Origin: Sphingopyxis indica
GTDB taxonomy: Bacteria > Pseudomonadota > Alphaproteobacteria > Sphingomonadales > Sphingomonadaceae
Assembly: GCF_900188185.1 (NCBI RefSeq)
Contig: NZ_FZPA01000003.1
Location: forward strand, 1 to 64,000
DNA: 64,000 nucleotides
Reading direction: 5' to 3'
The notes under the pieces were generated by a model. It did not search any database, was not told where the DNA came from, and saw nothing but the letters and a program-made list of their open reading frames with translations. Below, piece after piece: positions 42,496-51,053 of the stretch; position 1 is the first letter of the stretch; the number at the start of each line of letters is the position of its first letter. The translations under genes and the position numbers were made by a program.

Positions 42496-42583
42496 GTGTG
42501 TCCCCGCGAAGGCGGGGACCCATCACCGACGGGTTCAAGATGGCGCCGTCGGGAGATGGGCTCCCGCCTTCGCGGGAGCACAC
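42496..42583. repeat. Repeat R1, copy 4 (within the RND operon)
   Basis: GTGTGTCCCCGCGAAGGCGG left, CCGCCTTCGCGGGAGCACAC-type right. It lies between the outer-membrane factor and the RND pump genes and could form an mRNA hairpin. Confidence 0.9.
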
Positions 42584-42607
42584 CAAGGTTCTGCGCGGTC
42601 GCCACCA

Positions 42608-45600
42608 TCATTCTGCTGCCACGGGGGCCGGCGCGCCCTGTCCGCCCTGCCGGCCACGCGCCGCGATGCGGTCGCCGATCGTGCGGCAGACGACATAGAA
42701 GGTCGGGGTGTAGATCAGCCCGAACAGCGTGACGCCGATCATCCCGTAGAAGACGGCGGTGCCGAGCGCCTGGCGCAGCTCGTAGCCGGGACCCGACGCC
42801 CAGACCAGCGGCACCACGCCGAGGATGAAGGCGAAGCTGGTCATCAGGATCGGGCGGAGACGCGCGCGCGCCGCCTCGACCGCCGCCTCGACCACGCTCG
42901 CGCCGCGCTCTTCGGCCTGTTTGGCGAATTCGACGATCAGGATCGCATTCTTCGCCGCGAGCGCGATCAGCACGATGAGGCCGATCTGGGTCAGGATATT
43001 ATTGTCGAGACCCCGCAAATTGACGCCCGCCATCGCGGCAAGCAGCGTCATCGGCACGATCAGGATGATCGCGAGCGGCAGCATCAGGCTTTCGAACTGC
43101 GCCGCCAGCACGAGGAAGACGAACACCACCGACAGCGCAAAGATCAGCGCCGCGATATTGCCCGCCGCCTTTTGCTGGAAGGCGATGTCGGTCCATTCGG
43201 CCGAGAAGCCCGCGGGCAGGTTTTCGGCAACCTTTTCCATCACCTCGATCGCCTGTCCGGTCGAGTATCCCGGCGCCGTCTCGCCGTCCACCTCGACCGC
43301 GGGGAAGAGGTTGTAGCGGGTGACGCGATAGGGACCGGTCCTGTCGCTGAAGGTCGCGACCGCGCCGATCGGCACCATCTCGCCCGTGTTCGACCGGGTC
43401 TTGAGGCGCGCGATGTCCGACGGATCGTCGCGCGCCGCCGCTTCGGCCTGCGCGGTGACGCGGAAAGTGCGGCCGAGCAGGTTGAAGTCGTTGACATAGG
43501 CCGAACCCAGATAGACCTGCAGTGCCTCGAACACCCGCGACGGCGGCACGCCGAGCATGTCGGACTTGGCGCGGTCGATGTCGGCGTACACGCGCGGCGT
43601 CGCGGTGTTGTAGAGGGTGAAGACGTTCGCAAGCTCGCGCTGCTGGTGCGCCTCGCCGATCAGCTGGCCCGACGCCTGTTCGAGCGCCTGATAGCCCGCG
43701 TCGCTGCGGTCCTGCACGATCATGCGATAGCCGCCGCCGTTGCCGATGCCCTGAATGACCGGCGGCGGGATCACGAAGACGAAGGCGTCGTTCACGTCGG
43801 CGAGCGCCGCGCGCATATCGTCCTCGATATTGCGTTCGGTGCGGTCGGTGCCCGCGCGCTCGGCGAAGGGCTTGAAGGTGACATAGGCCGCCCCGGCGTT
43901 CGACGCCTGCGTGCCCGAGGCGCCGTCGAAGCCGGCGAACATCACCGCCGCCTCGGTGCCGGGCACGTCGAGCAGCTTCTTCACCACCTTCTTGAGCACC
44001 GCGTCGGTCTGCTGGATCGAGCTGCCGGGCGGGAGCTGGATTGCGGCGAGCGCATAGCCCTGATCCTGCGCGGGCACGAAGCCCGCCGGCGTCGCCCAGA
44101 AGATCGCGGCGGTCGCGACGATCAGCCCGCCATAGGTCGCGAGCGCCTTGCGCGGGACGGCGATGATCCGGCGCGCGGTGTCGGCATACCAGTTGCTCAG
44201 CCGGTCGAAGGCGCGGTTGAAACGGTCGCCCGCGAGCCAGGCGTAGCGGCGCCAACCCGACGCCGGAGCCTCGGCGGCGCGCGGGCGCAGCAGCATTGCA
44301 GCGAGCGCGGGCGACAGGGTGAGCGACAGGATCAGCGAGATCACGGTGGCCGTCGCAATCGTCACCGCGAACTGGCGATAGAATTCGCCGGTGATGCCGG
44401 TGAGGAAGGTCGTCGGCACGAACACCGCGCACAGCACGAGCACGATCGCGACGAGCGCCGCCGACACCTCGTCCATCGAGGTGTGCGCGGCGTCGCGCGG
44501 GGACAGGCCGTGCTCCATGTTGCGCTCGACATTCTCGACGACGACGATCGCGTCGTCGACGACGATGCCGATCGCGAGCACGAGGCCGAACATCGACAGC
44601 GTGTTGAGCGAGTATCCGAGCCCGGCGAGCACCGCGAAAGTGCCGATCAGCGATACGGGGATCGCGACGATCGGGATGATCGCGGCGCGCCAGCTCTGCA
44701 GAAAGACGATGATGACGATGACGACGAGGATCATCGCCTCGAGCAGCGTCTTCTGCACCGCGTGCATCGATTCGCTGATGAACTCGGTCGGGTTCCAGAT
44801 GATCCGGTATTCGAGGCCCTTGGGAAAGCTCTTCGCCGCGTCGGCGAGCTGCGCCTTCACCCCTTCGGCGGCGGCGAGCGCGTTGGTGCCCGGCCGCTGG
44901 GTGATCCCCATGATGATCGAATCCTGGCCCGACAGATAGGCGTTGACGCCATAATCCTCGGCCCCCAGCTCGACGCGCGCGACGTCGCGCAGGCGCGTGA
45001 TCGCGCCCGTCGGGTCGGTGCGGACGATGATATTGGCGAACTCGTCGGCGGTCTTGAAGCGGCCCTGCGTCTCGACATTGAGCTGGTGCGCGGCGCCGGT
45101 GTCGAACGGCGGCTGGCCGACGACGCCCGCGGCGACCTGGACATTCTGCGCGCGCAGCGCGGTGACGATGTCGCCCGCGGTCAGGTTGAGCTCGGCGGCG
45201 CGGCCGGGGTCGATCCACACGCGCATCGCATAGTCGCGGGCGCCGAACACCTGCACGTCGCCGATGCCGTCGACGCGCGTCAGCCGGTCCTTGAGCTGGG
45301 TCAGCGCATAGTTGGAAACATAGCTGCGATCGAGCGAGCCGTCGGGCGACAGGACGTTGACCGCCATCAGCCACGAGGGTGAGGTCTTGCGCACGACGAC
45401 GCCCTGCCGCCGCACCTCTTCGGGCAGGCTCGGCTCAGCGAGCGCGACGCGGTTCTGGACGAGCACCTGCGCGGTATCGAGATCGGTGCCGAGCTTGAAG
45501 GTGACGGTGATCGTCAGCCGCCCGTCGCCGGTTGATTGCGACGACTGATAGAGCATATTGTCGACGCCGTTGATCTGTTGCTCGATCGGCGCCGCGACGG

Positions 45601-45784
45601 TGTCGGCGACGGTTTCGGCCGACGCGCCCGGATAATTGGCGCTGACCGTCACCGTCGGCGGGACGACCGCGGGGAATTGCGACACCGGCAGCCCGAAATA
45701 GGCGAAGGCGCCGATGATCGTGATGATGATCGCGATGACGCCCGCGAAGATCGGGCGGCGAATGAAGAAATGGCTGAGACGCAT
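42608..45784 (-). CDS. HAE1-family RND efflux pump (AcrB-like)
   Basis: 1058 residues from ATG 45784. MRLSHFFIRRPIFAGVIAII starts the first transmembrane helix. LAIGIVVDDAIVVVENVERN (transmembrane helix 4) holds the Asp-Asp proton relay, with the expected later Lys in helix 10. It has 12 transmembrane helices and two large periplasmic loops. It is a proton-driven drug or solvent exporter working with the adaptor and NodT factor beside it. Substrate range is unknown. Confidence 0.97.
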   Translation of the reverse strand: MRLSHFFIRRPIFAGVIAIIITIIGAFAYFGLPVSQFPAVVPPTVTVSANYPGASAETVADTVAAPIEQQINGVDNMLYQSSQSTGDGRLTITVTFKLGTDLDTAQVLVQNRVALAEPSLPEEVRRQGVVVRKTSPSWLMAVNVLSPDGSLDRSYVSNYALTQLKDRLTRVDGIGDVQVFGARDYAMRVWIDPGRAAELNLTAGDIVTALRAQNVQVAAGVVGQPPFDTGAAHQLNVETQGRFKTADEFANIIVRTDPTGAITRLRDVARVELGAEDYGVNAYLSGQDSIIMGITQRPGTNALAAAEGVKAQLADAAKSFPKGLEYRIIWNPTEFISESMHAVQKTLLEAMILVVIVIIVFLQSWRAAIIPIVAIPVSLIGTFAVLAGLGYSLNTLSMFGLVLAIGIVVDDAIVVVENVERNMEHGLSPRDAAHTSMDEVSAALVAIVLVLCAVFVPTTFLTGITGEFYRQFAVTIATATVISLILSLTLSPALAAMLLRPRAAEAPASGWRRYAWLAGDRFNRAFDRLSNWYADTARRIIAVPRKALATYGGLIVATAAIFWATPAGFVPAQDQGYALAAIQLPPGSSIQQTDAVLKKVVKKLLDVPGTEAAVMFAGFDGASGTQASNAGAAYVTFKPFAERAGTDRTERNIEDDMRAALADVNDAFVFVIPPPVIQGIGNGGGYRMIVQDRSDAGYQALEQASGQLIGEAHQQRELANVFTLYNTATPRVYADIDRAKSDMLGVPPSRVFEALQVYLGSAYVNDFNLLGRTFRVTAQAEAAARDDPSDIARLKTRSNTGEMVPIGAVATFSDRTGPYRVTRYNLFPAVEVDGETAPGYSTGQAIEVMEKVAENLPAGFSAEWTDIAFQQKAAGNIAALIFALSVVFVFLVLAAQFESLMLPLAIILIVPMTLLAAMAGVNLRGLDNNILTQIGLIVLIALAAKNAILIVEFAKQAEERGASVVEAAVEAARARLRPILMTSFAFILGVVPLVWASGPGYELRQALGTAVFYGMIGVTLFGLIYTPTFYVVCRTIGDRIAARGRQGGQGAPAPVAAE

Positions 45785-45878
45785 GTCGAGCCTCCTCGGC
45801 CCACCGGGGGCCGGCAAAAGATGGAAATCGGACGGCGGGCGGCCCTCGCCCCGGACGGCGCCGGGGCGAAGGGCGCGC

Positions 45879-47162
45879 TTATCCCGCGAGCGTGGCCTGC
45901 GAAGCGGCGGGCGACTGTCCCTCGCCGATCGCGGTCGCGGCGGGCGCGGCTTTCGGCTTGATCGTCGTCGGCTTCGCCGTCACCTTTCCGCCCGGCTGGG
46001 CGAACTGGATGCCCTGCACGATCACCCGGTCCTGTGCCGTCAGGCCCGACCGGATGACGCGCAGCCCGGCGACGAGCGGGCCGGTTTCGACCGGCCGCGC
46101 GGCGACGGTGCCGTCCTTCGCGACCACGAACACCTGCTTGCGCGCCTGATCGGTGCGCACCGCGGCGTCGGGGACGAGCAGCGCCGACACCTGCCCGCCC
46201 TGCGCGAGCCGCATGTTGCCGAACATGCCGGGGGTCAGGAAATTGTCGGGATTGTCGATCACCGCGCGCACGCGGAGCGTCCCCGAATGGTCGTTGATCG
46301 CATTATCGGTGAAATCGACACGGCCTTTCCAGTTGTAGTCGCTTTCATCCTGCAGCCGGACCTCGACCTGCTGTCCGGTCGTCCGGCCCGCCTGCCGGTC
46401 GCGCTGCGCCTTGAGGAACAGCGCCTCCGAACTGTCGAAGCTGAAGTAGATCGGGTCGAGCGCGTTGATCGTCGTGAGCAGCGTGCCCGCCCCCTCGCCC
46501 GCCGCGACGAGGTTGCCGGGGTCGACGCGGCGGTCCGAAATGCGGCCGCCGATCGGCGCGCGGACGCGGGTGAATTCGACGTCGAGCGACCGCGAGCGGA
46601 CGCGCGCCTCGGCGGCGGCGAGCGCCGCGGTCGCCGCGCGCACTTCGGCGTTCAACTGATCGACGTCGCTCTGCGAGATCGCGTCGTCGGCGATCAGCCG
46701 GTTGGCGCGCGCGAGGTTGGTGCGCGCCAGCGCGAGGTTGCTGCGCGCGCTCGCGGCGTCAGCCTGTGCTTCGGCGAGCGCGGCGTTGAACGGGCGCGGG
46801 TCGATCGTGAAGAGCAGCTGCCCCTTGCGCACGATCTGGCCGTCGGTGAAGTGGATGCCGGTGAGCTGGCCCGAGACGCGCGGGCGCACCTCGACCGAGC
46901 GGCTTGCCTCGAAGCGGCCGACATAATCGTCCCATTCGGTGATCTCGCGCACCAGCGGCGCGGCGACGGTGACGACGGGGAGCGCCGGCGCGGCATTCGC
47001 CGGGCCTTCGCGGTGGGTGAGGCCATAGCCCGCCGCGACGAGAATCGCGAGCGGCAGGCCGATCTGGAGGGCGCGGCGCCAGCGGCGCGACGGCTGGGTA
47101 GCGGCCGACGCGGGGGCGGTCTTCGCCGCCTCCTCGCGCCGGATCGGGGAGAGCATGTTCAT
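45879..47162 (-). CDS. RND periplasmic adaptor (membrane fusion protein)
   Basis: 427 residues from ATG 47162 (an alternative is 47156). A single transmembrane helix (about 33-49, ALQIGLPLAILVAAGYGL) anchors it. The barrel-sandwich lipoyl-like domain (YVGRFEASRSVEVRPRVSGQ), coiled-coil hairpin and beta-barrel follow in AcrA order, and EFTRVRAPIGGRISDRRVDP is the second lipoyl half. It links the pump and the outer-membrane factor. Confidence 0.95.
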   Translation of the reverse strand: MNMLSPIRREEAAKTAPASAATQPSRRWRRALQIGLPLAILVAAGYGLTHREGPANAAPALPVVTVAAPLVREITEWDDYVGRFEASRSVEVRPRVSGQLTGIHFTDGQIVRKGQLLFTIDPRPFNAALAEAQADAASARSNLALARTNLARANRLIADDAISQSDVDQLNAEVRAATAALAAAEARVRSRSLDVEFTRVRAPIGGRISDRRVDPGNLVAAGEGAGTLLTTINALDPIYFSFDSSEALFLKAQRDRQAGRTTGQQVEVRLQDESDYNWKGRVDFTDNAINDHSGTLRVRAVIDNPDNFLTPGMFGNMRLAQGGQVSALLVPDAAVRTDQARKQVFVVAKDGTVAARPVETGPLVAGLRVIRSGLTAQDRVIVQGIQFAQPGGKVTAKPTTIKPKAAPAATAIGEGQSPAASQATLAG

Positions 47163-47193
47163 GGGGAGAGCGACTTTCGAAATGAGGGAGAGA

Positions 47194-47625
47194 CTATTTC
47201 CGGAAGAGGCGCGCGACATGGACTTCGGCGACGCGCTTGCCGAGCAGTTCATAATGGTCGGGCGAATAGCCCGCGTCGAAGAAGGCCTTGAGCTCGGCCT
47301 TCGGCACCGAATAGCTGTGGTGCCATGTCAGCACCGCCATGCGGCGCAGCGCCTCGAGCTTCGGGTCGGCGAGCCGCCGGTTGACGCCGTTCCCGAACAG
47401 CGCGGCGAGGATTTTCGCGATGCGGCCGGGTTCGCGGAGGCTCGATGGCCGGTCGTGACGCGCGAGCATCACGACCGACCATTCCAGCGCCGAAAAGCCT
47501 GCGGGATTCTGGGCTTTCGGCGCTACGGGGGCTGCGGAGAGGCGCGGCGCGGGCAACAGCTTCGCGCCGGGGATTGCGGATTCGAAAGCGCGCGCAGGGC
47601 GCTCTGCAAGGGCAAGTGTAGCCAT
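47194..47625 (-). CDS. Conserved 143-residue protein, first gene of the RND operon
   Basis: ATG 47625 follows AAGGAGGACC. The N-terminal 50 residues are Ala/Pro-rich and probably disordered. The C-terminal part (about 45-143) is helical with a conserved-looking core: SALEWSVVMLARHDRPSSLR, then an AFFDAGYSPDHYELLGKRVA segment. There is no signal peptide or membrane segment. Function is unknown; it might modulate the pump or respond to its inducer. It lies 31 bases before the adaptor start and is preceded by a leader hairpin. Confidence 0.75.
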   Translation of the reverse strand: MATLALAERPARAFESAIPGAKLLPAPRLSAAPVAPKAQNPAGFSALEWSVVMLARHDRPSSLREPGRIAKILAALFGNGVNRRLADPKLEALRRMAVLTWHHSYSVPKAELKAFFDAGYSPDHYELLGKRVAEVHVARLFRK

Positions 47626-47647
47626 GGCCGGTCCTCCTTGGACATGG

Positions 47648-47691
47648 GCCGGGCGCAAGGGGGCTTTCGCCCCGGGACGCTTGCGCCCGGC
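47648..47691 (-). promoter_or_regulatory. Stable hairpin in the RND operon leader
   Basis: Arms GCCGGGCGCAAG (47648-47659) and CTTGCGCCCGGC (47680-47691) pair perfectly, with an inner GGGG/CCCC stem. It sits about 20 bases upstream of ATG 47625 in a leader of about 240 bases. It may act as an attenuator or mRNA-stabilising element. Confidence 0.6.
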
Positions 47692-47864
47692 GAGGGGAGA
47701 TTTCGGAGTCGAAAACCCGTCCGCCGCCCCGCGGGCGTCGCAACCGGTCTTTCGCAAATTATCTGGGTTGGTCTAGCGAACTAGGCCTTGGTGAACGGAC
47801 AGTTGGGCATAAGCGTTCCCTTCGCTCGTCGCGGCGAACTCGACGCCCCGACCATCTGTACTAT

Positions 47865-47896
47865 GCGGTATATAAATCCGCCGTTCATCTTGTCAA
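47865..47896 (-). promoter_or_regulatory. RND operon promoter with overlapping operator
   Basis: On the minus strand TTGACA (complement of 47891-47896) and TATATA (47869-47874) are 16 bases apart. The dyad GCGG-TATATAAAT-CCGC (47865-47881) covers the -10 element. The core CGGTATATAA is repeated at 48541. Confidence 0.65.
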
Positions 47897-47922
47897 GGAG
47901 TTTTATACCAGCTGTTACAGAA

Positions 47923-48534
47923 TTATCTGCTCGGCCATAAAGCAAGGCTTGTTTCGACCAGCCGCTCGAGCTCGGCGCGCGGCGCGCCGGCGCTCGCCTG
48001 AACCGTCAGGCCTTGCAGGATCGCGAGCATGTGGCTCGTCAGCCCTTCGGGGTCGATATGGTCCGGCAGTTCGCCCTCCGCCTTTGCGCGCGCGAAGCGT
48101 TCGACGAGCGCGCGCTGCGACGAGGCGCGGCGGCGCACGACGTCGGCCTTGATCGAATCGGCTTCGGGGCTGCACGCGAGCGTGCCGAGCAGGCCCATGC
48201 AGCCCTTCGGATCTTCGCCGCCGCAATGGCGGTCGAGCGCGCCGCGCAGATAATATTCGGCGACCGCGCGCGCGGTCGGCTGTTCGAGCGCGGCGCGCGT
48301 ATAGTCGAGCTTTTCGGATTCGTAGAGGTCGAGCGCCTTGTGAAACAGCGCTTCCTTGTTGCCGAAGGCGGCGTAGAGGCTGGGCTTGGTGATCCCCATC
48401 GCTTCGGTCAGGTCGGCCATAGAGGCGCCGTCATAGCCCTTGGTCCAGAAGACGCGCAGCGCCTCGGCGAGCGCCTGATCGACGCAGAATTCGCGCGGGC
48501 GCCCCTTGGTCGCGGGGATGGTTTCGCTTTCCAT
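47923..48534 (-). CDS. TetR-family regulator of the RND pump
   Basis: 203 residues. The N-terminal helix-turn-helix (about 17-60) is ALRVFWTKGYDGASMADLTE then AMGITKPSLYAAFGNK. The C-terminal ligand-binding domain is of the TetR_C type with a CMGLLGTLACS stretch. It lies upstream of the RND operon on the same strand. Similar sites lie before its own start and before the operon, so autorepression and pump repression are expected. Confidence 0.93.
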   Translation of the reverse strand: MESETIPATKGRPREFCVDQALAEALRVFWTKGYDGASMADLTEAMGITKPSLYAAFGNKEALFHKALDLYESEKLDYTRAALEQPTARAVAEYYLRGALDRHCGGEDPKGCMGLLGTLACSPEADSIKADVVRRRASSQRALVERFARAKAEGELPDHIDPEGLTSHMLAILQGLTVQASAGAPRAELERLVETSLALWPSR

Positions 48535-48540
48535 AACGGT

Positions 48541-48558
48541 CGGTATATAATGTATCCG
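48541..48558. promoter_or_regulatory. Candidate TetR operator, autoregulatory
   Basis: CGGTATATAATGTATCCGCG begins 7 bases upstream of the TetR ATG and shares CGGTATATAA and ATCCGC with the site at 47867. The arms are CGG/CCG. Confidence 0.55.
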
Positions 48559-48588
48559 CGCAAAAGGTCCAGAGGCGATGTGCGTGTG

Positions 48589-49959
48589 TCAGCCGGGCGC
48601 CCCGCCCCCGAGCGCCTGATAGAGCGCGACATAGGCGTTCAGCCGATCGGTGCGCAGCTGGATGAGCTGGATGTCGACCGCGAGCAGCGCGCGCTGCGCC
48701 TCGATCTGCTCGAGATAGGGCGAATAGCCCGCGCGATAACGGTTCATCGCGTGGCGCAACGCATCGGCGACCGCGGCACGCTGCGCGACGAGCGCAGTTT
48801 CCTGCACGCCGAGACGGTCGATCAGCGCAAGCTGGTCCTCGACCTCGCGAAAGGCGGTGAGCACCGCCCCCCGATAGGCGAAGGCCGCCTGGTCGCGCTG
48901 TGCGGTCGCTGCGTCGAACTGCCCCTGCAACCGCCCGCCCTGGAACAGCGGCGCGAGGATACTGCCGCCGATCGACCAGATGCCGGCCGGGTCCGACAGC
49001 GCCGACGAGACTACCGCGCCCGCCGAGCCCGACAGGCGGATCTGCGGCAGGAATTGCGCCCGCGCGGCGCGCAGATTGGCGTCGGTCGCGGCGAGCGCAT
49101 ATTCGGCCCGCGCGATGTCGGGGCGGCGACGCACGAGATCCGAGGGCAAGAGGTCGGGCACCGCGGGCGCGGTCAGCGCATCGAAATCGCCGCCGCGCAC
49201 GATCGCGTGGGGCGTATCGCCGACAAGGAGCGACAACGCATTTTCCTGCCGCGCGATCGCTGCCTCGATCGCCGGAATCTGCTGCTCGGCGGCGCGATAT
49301 TCGGCCTCGGCCTGCCTGAGTTCGAGCTGCGAGGTATAACCCGCCTCGGCCCGGTCGCGCGCGATGCGCAGCGCCTCGCCGCGCGAGGTCAGCGTCTCTT
49401 TGAGCAGCGTGCGCCGTTCGTCGAGCGCGAGCAAGGTGACATAGCCGCTCGCGGCGGCGGCGCTGACCGACAGCATCGCCGCCTCGCGCGCCGCCGCGAC
49501 CGCCGCGGCATTGGCCTGCGCGGCATCGAGCTGCGCGGTGTTGCGGCCGAAGAGATCGAGTTCGTAGGACGCCTGAAAGGCGGGCTGCGCCGCGAAGGCT
49601 TCGGTCGCGACCCCGAAGGCGTTGAGGCTGCGCGATTCGGCAGCGGGACCGCCGACGCTGAGCGAGGGAAGCAGCAGCGAGCGCGCGGCGCGCTCCTGCG
49701 CGCGCGCCTCGGCAACGCGCGCCGCGGCGATCGCGAGATCGACATTGTTCGCGCGCGCCTGCTCGACGAGCGCCGTGAGCTGCGGATCGCCGAAGCGCGT
49801 CCACCAGCTGGCGTCGATCGTGCCGCTTGCCGGGAGGTCGGTGCGCCAGCCGGCGGGCGGCGCGACCGCACTCGCGGACGGGCGCGGGCCGATTGCCGGC
49901 GCGCAGGCGGCGAGCAGCAGCGGCAGCAGCAGCGCGGCGCGAGGGACGGCGCGCCGCAT
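48589..49959 (-). CDS. NodT-family outer-membrane factor of the MFS pump
   Basis: 456 residues. Signal peptide and lipobox LLAAC (Cys19). TolC-type helical repeats follow with ASYELDLFGRNTAQLDAAQA and AYRGAVLTAFREVEDQLALI. ATG 49959 overlaps the adaptor stop (TGATG), so it is translationally coupled. It completes the EmrAB-like tripartite pump. Confidence 0.93.
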   Translation of the reverse strand: MRRAVPRAALLLPLLLAACAPAIGPRPSASAVAPPAGWRTDLPASGTIDASWWTRFGDPQLTALVEQARANNVDLAIAAARVAEARAQERAARSLLLPSLSVGGPAAESRSLNAFGVATEAFAAQPAFQASYELDLFGRNTAQLDAAQANAAAVAAAREAAMLSVSAAAASGYVTLLALDERRTLLKETLTSRGEALRIARDRAEAGYTSQLELRQAEAEYRAAEQQIPAIEAAIARQENALSLLVGDTPHAIVRGGDFDALTAPAVPDLLPSDLVRRRPDIARAEYALAATDANLRAARAQFLPQIRLSGSAGAVVSSALSDPAGIWSIGGSILAPLFQGGRLQGQFDAATAQRDQAAFAYRGAVLTAFREVEDQLALIDRLGVQETALVAQRAAVADALRHAMNRYRAGYSPYLEQIEAQRALLAVDIQLIQLRTDRLNAYVALYQALGGGAPG

Positions 49960-51053
49960 CAGTCGGCACCCGTATGGACGGTCGCGACCACCGACATGCC
50001 GGGGCCGAGCCGCGCGGCGAGCTTTTGCCCCGCGTCGATGCGGATGCGCACCGCGATGCGCTGCGGCACCTTCACGAAATTGCCCGATCCGGTGTCGGGC
50101 TTGATGACGCTGAACTCGCTGCCCGCCGCGGGGGCGATGCTTTCGACATGGCCGGTCAGCTTCGCGCCGCCGAGCGCGTCGACGCGAAAGCTCGCCGACT
50201 GTCCGACGCGGATCTTCGCGGTTTGCGCTTCCTTGAAATTGGCAACGATCCAGTGGCGCTGGGGGACGAGATACATGAGCTGGGTGCCGGGGTTGACGAG
50301 CTGCCCGACGCGCACCGTCACCTCGCTGAGCTGGCCGTCGCGCGGCGCGCGGATCACCGTGTTTTCGAGGTCGATGTCGGCGAGCCCGCGCTGCGCCTTC
50401 GCATTTTCGACCCCCGCTTCGAGCCCCGCGCGGCCGACCCCGACCGAACGCACCTGCTGCGCCGCGATCGCCTGCTGCGCCTCGGCCTGACGCACCGCCG
50501 CTTCGGCCTGACGCAGCGCGGCGAGCGTCTGGTCGCGCTCGCGCAGCGACACCGACCCCGCATCGACGAGTTCGTCGACGCGACGCATATCGGCCTGCGC
50601 CCGCGCGAGCTGCGCCCTGGCGCTCGCGACCGCGGCCTTTTGCAGCTGCACCTGCGCCTCGGCCGAACGCAGGCTCTGCGCGCTGTTTTCGAGGCTCGCC
50701 GACTGGGCGGCGATATTCGCCTGCCCCTGCGCGACGCGCTGGCGATAGATGCGGTCGTCGATCCGCACCAGCACCTGCCCTTTCTTCACCCGCTCGAAAT
50801 CGCGCACGAGCACGTCGGTTACATAGCCGCCGACCTGCGGGGCGATGATCGTCGTCTGGCCGCGAACATAGGCGTTGTCGGTGGTCTGGCTCGCGGCGCG
50901 GAAGGGCGGCAGGCCCCAGGCATAAAGGATCGCGAGCACGCCGATCAGGATCAGCGACCCGAACAGGATGACGCGCGGCCGCGAGCGCGGCGGCTTCCAG
51001 CCCTCCTGTGCTTCGGCGGGCGTTTCGGACGATGTTTCCTGTTCCTGACTCAT
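49959..51053 (-). CDS. EmrA-like HlyD-family adaptor
   Basis: 364 residues. A single transmembrane helix (about 29-48, VILFGSLILIGVLAILYAWG) precedes a lipoyl-like domain (AYVRGQTTIIAPQVGGYVTD), a long coiled coil (about 100-210) and the return lipoyl strand (DIDLENTVIRAPRDGQLSEV). It overlaps the MFS gene by 4 bases (ATGA) and the outer-membrane factor by 1 base. Confidence 0.94.
   Translation of the reverse strand: MSQEQETSSETPAEAQEGWKPPRSRPRVILFGSLILIGVLAILYAWGLPPFRAASQTTDNAYVRGQTTIIAPQVGGYVTDVLVRDFERVKKGQVLVRIDDRIYRQRVAQGQANIAAQSASLENSAQSLRSAEAQVQLQKAAVASARAQLARAQADMRRVDELVDAGSVSLRERDQTLAALRQAEAAVRQAEAQQAIAAQQVRSVGVGRAGLEAGVENAKAQRGLADIDLENTVIRAPRDGQLSEVTVRVGQLVNPGTQLMYLVPQRHWIVANFKEAQTAKIRVGQSASFRVDALGGAKLTGHVESIAPAAGSEFSVIKPDTGSGNFVKVPQRIAVRIRIDAGQKLAARLGPGMSVVATVHTGAD

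Noticed and set aside
42488-45382. A 964-codon + strand frame opposite the RND pump
   Set aside because: Antisense to a full AcrB-like protein with intact motifs. The apparent protein is low complexity (HRHDQDDRERQHQ type).
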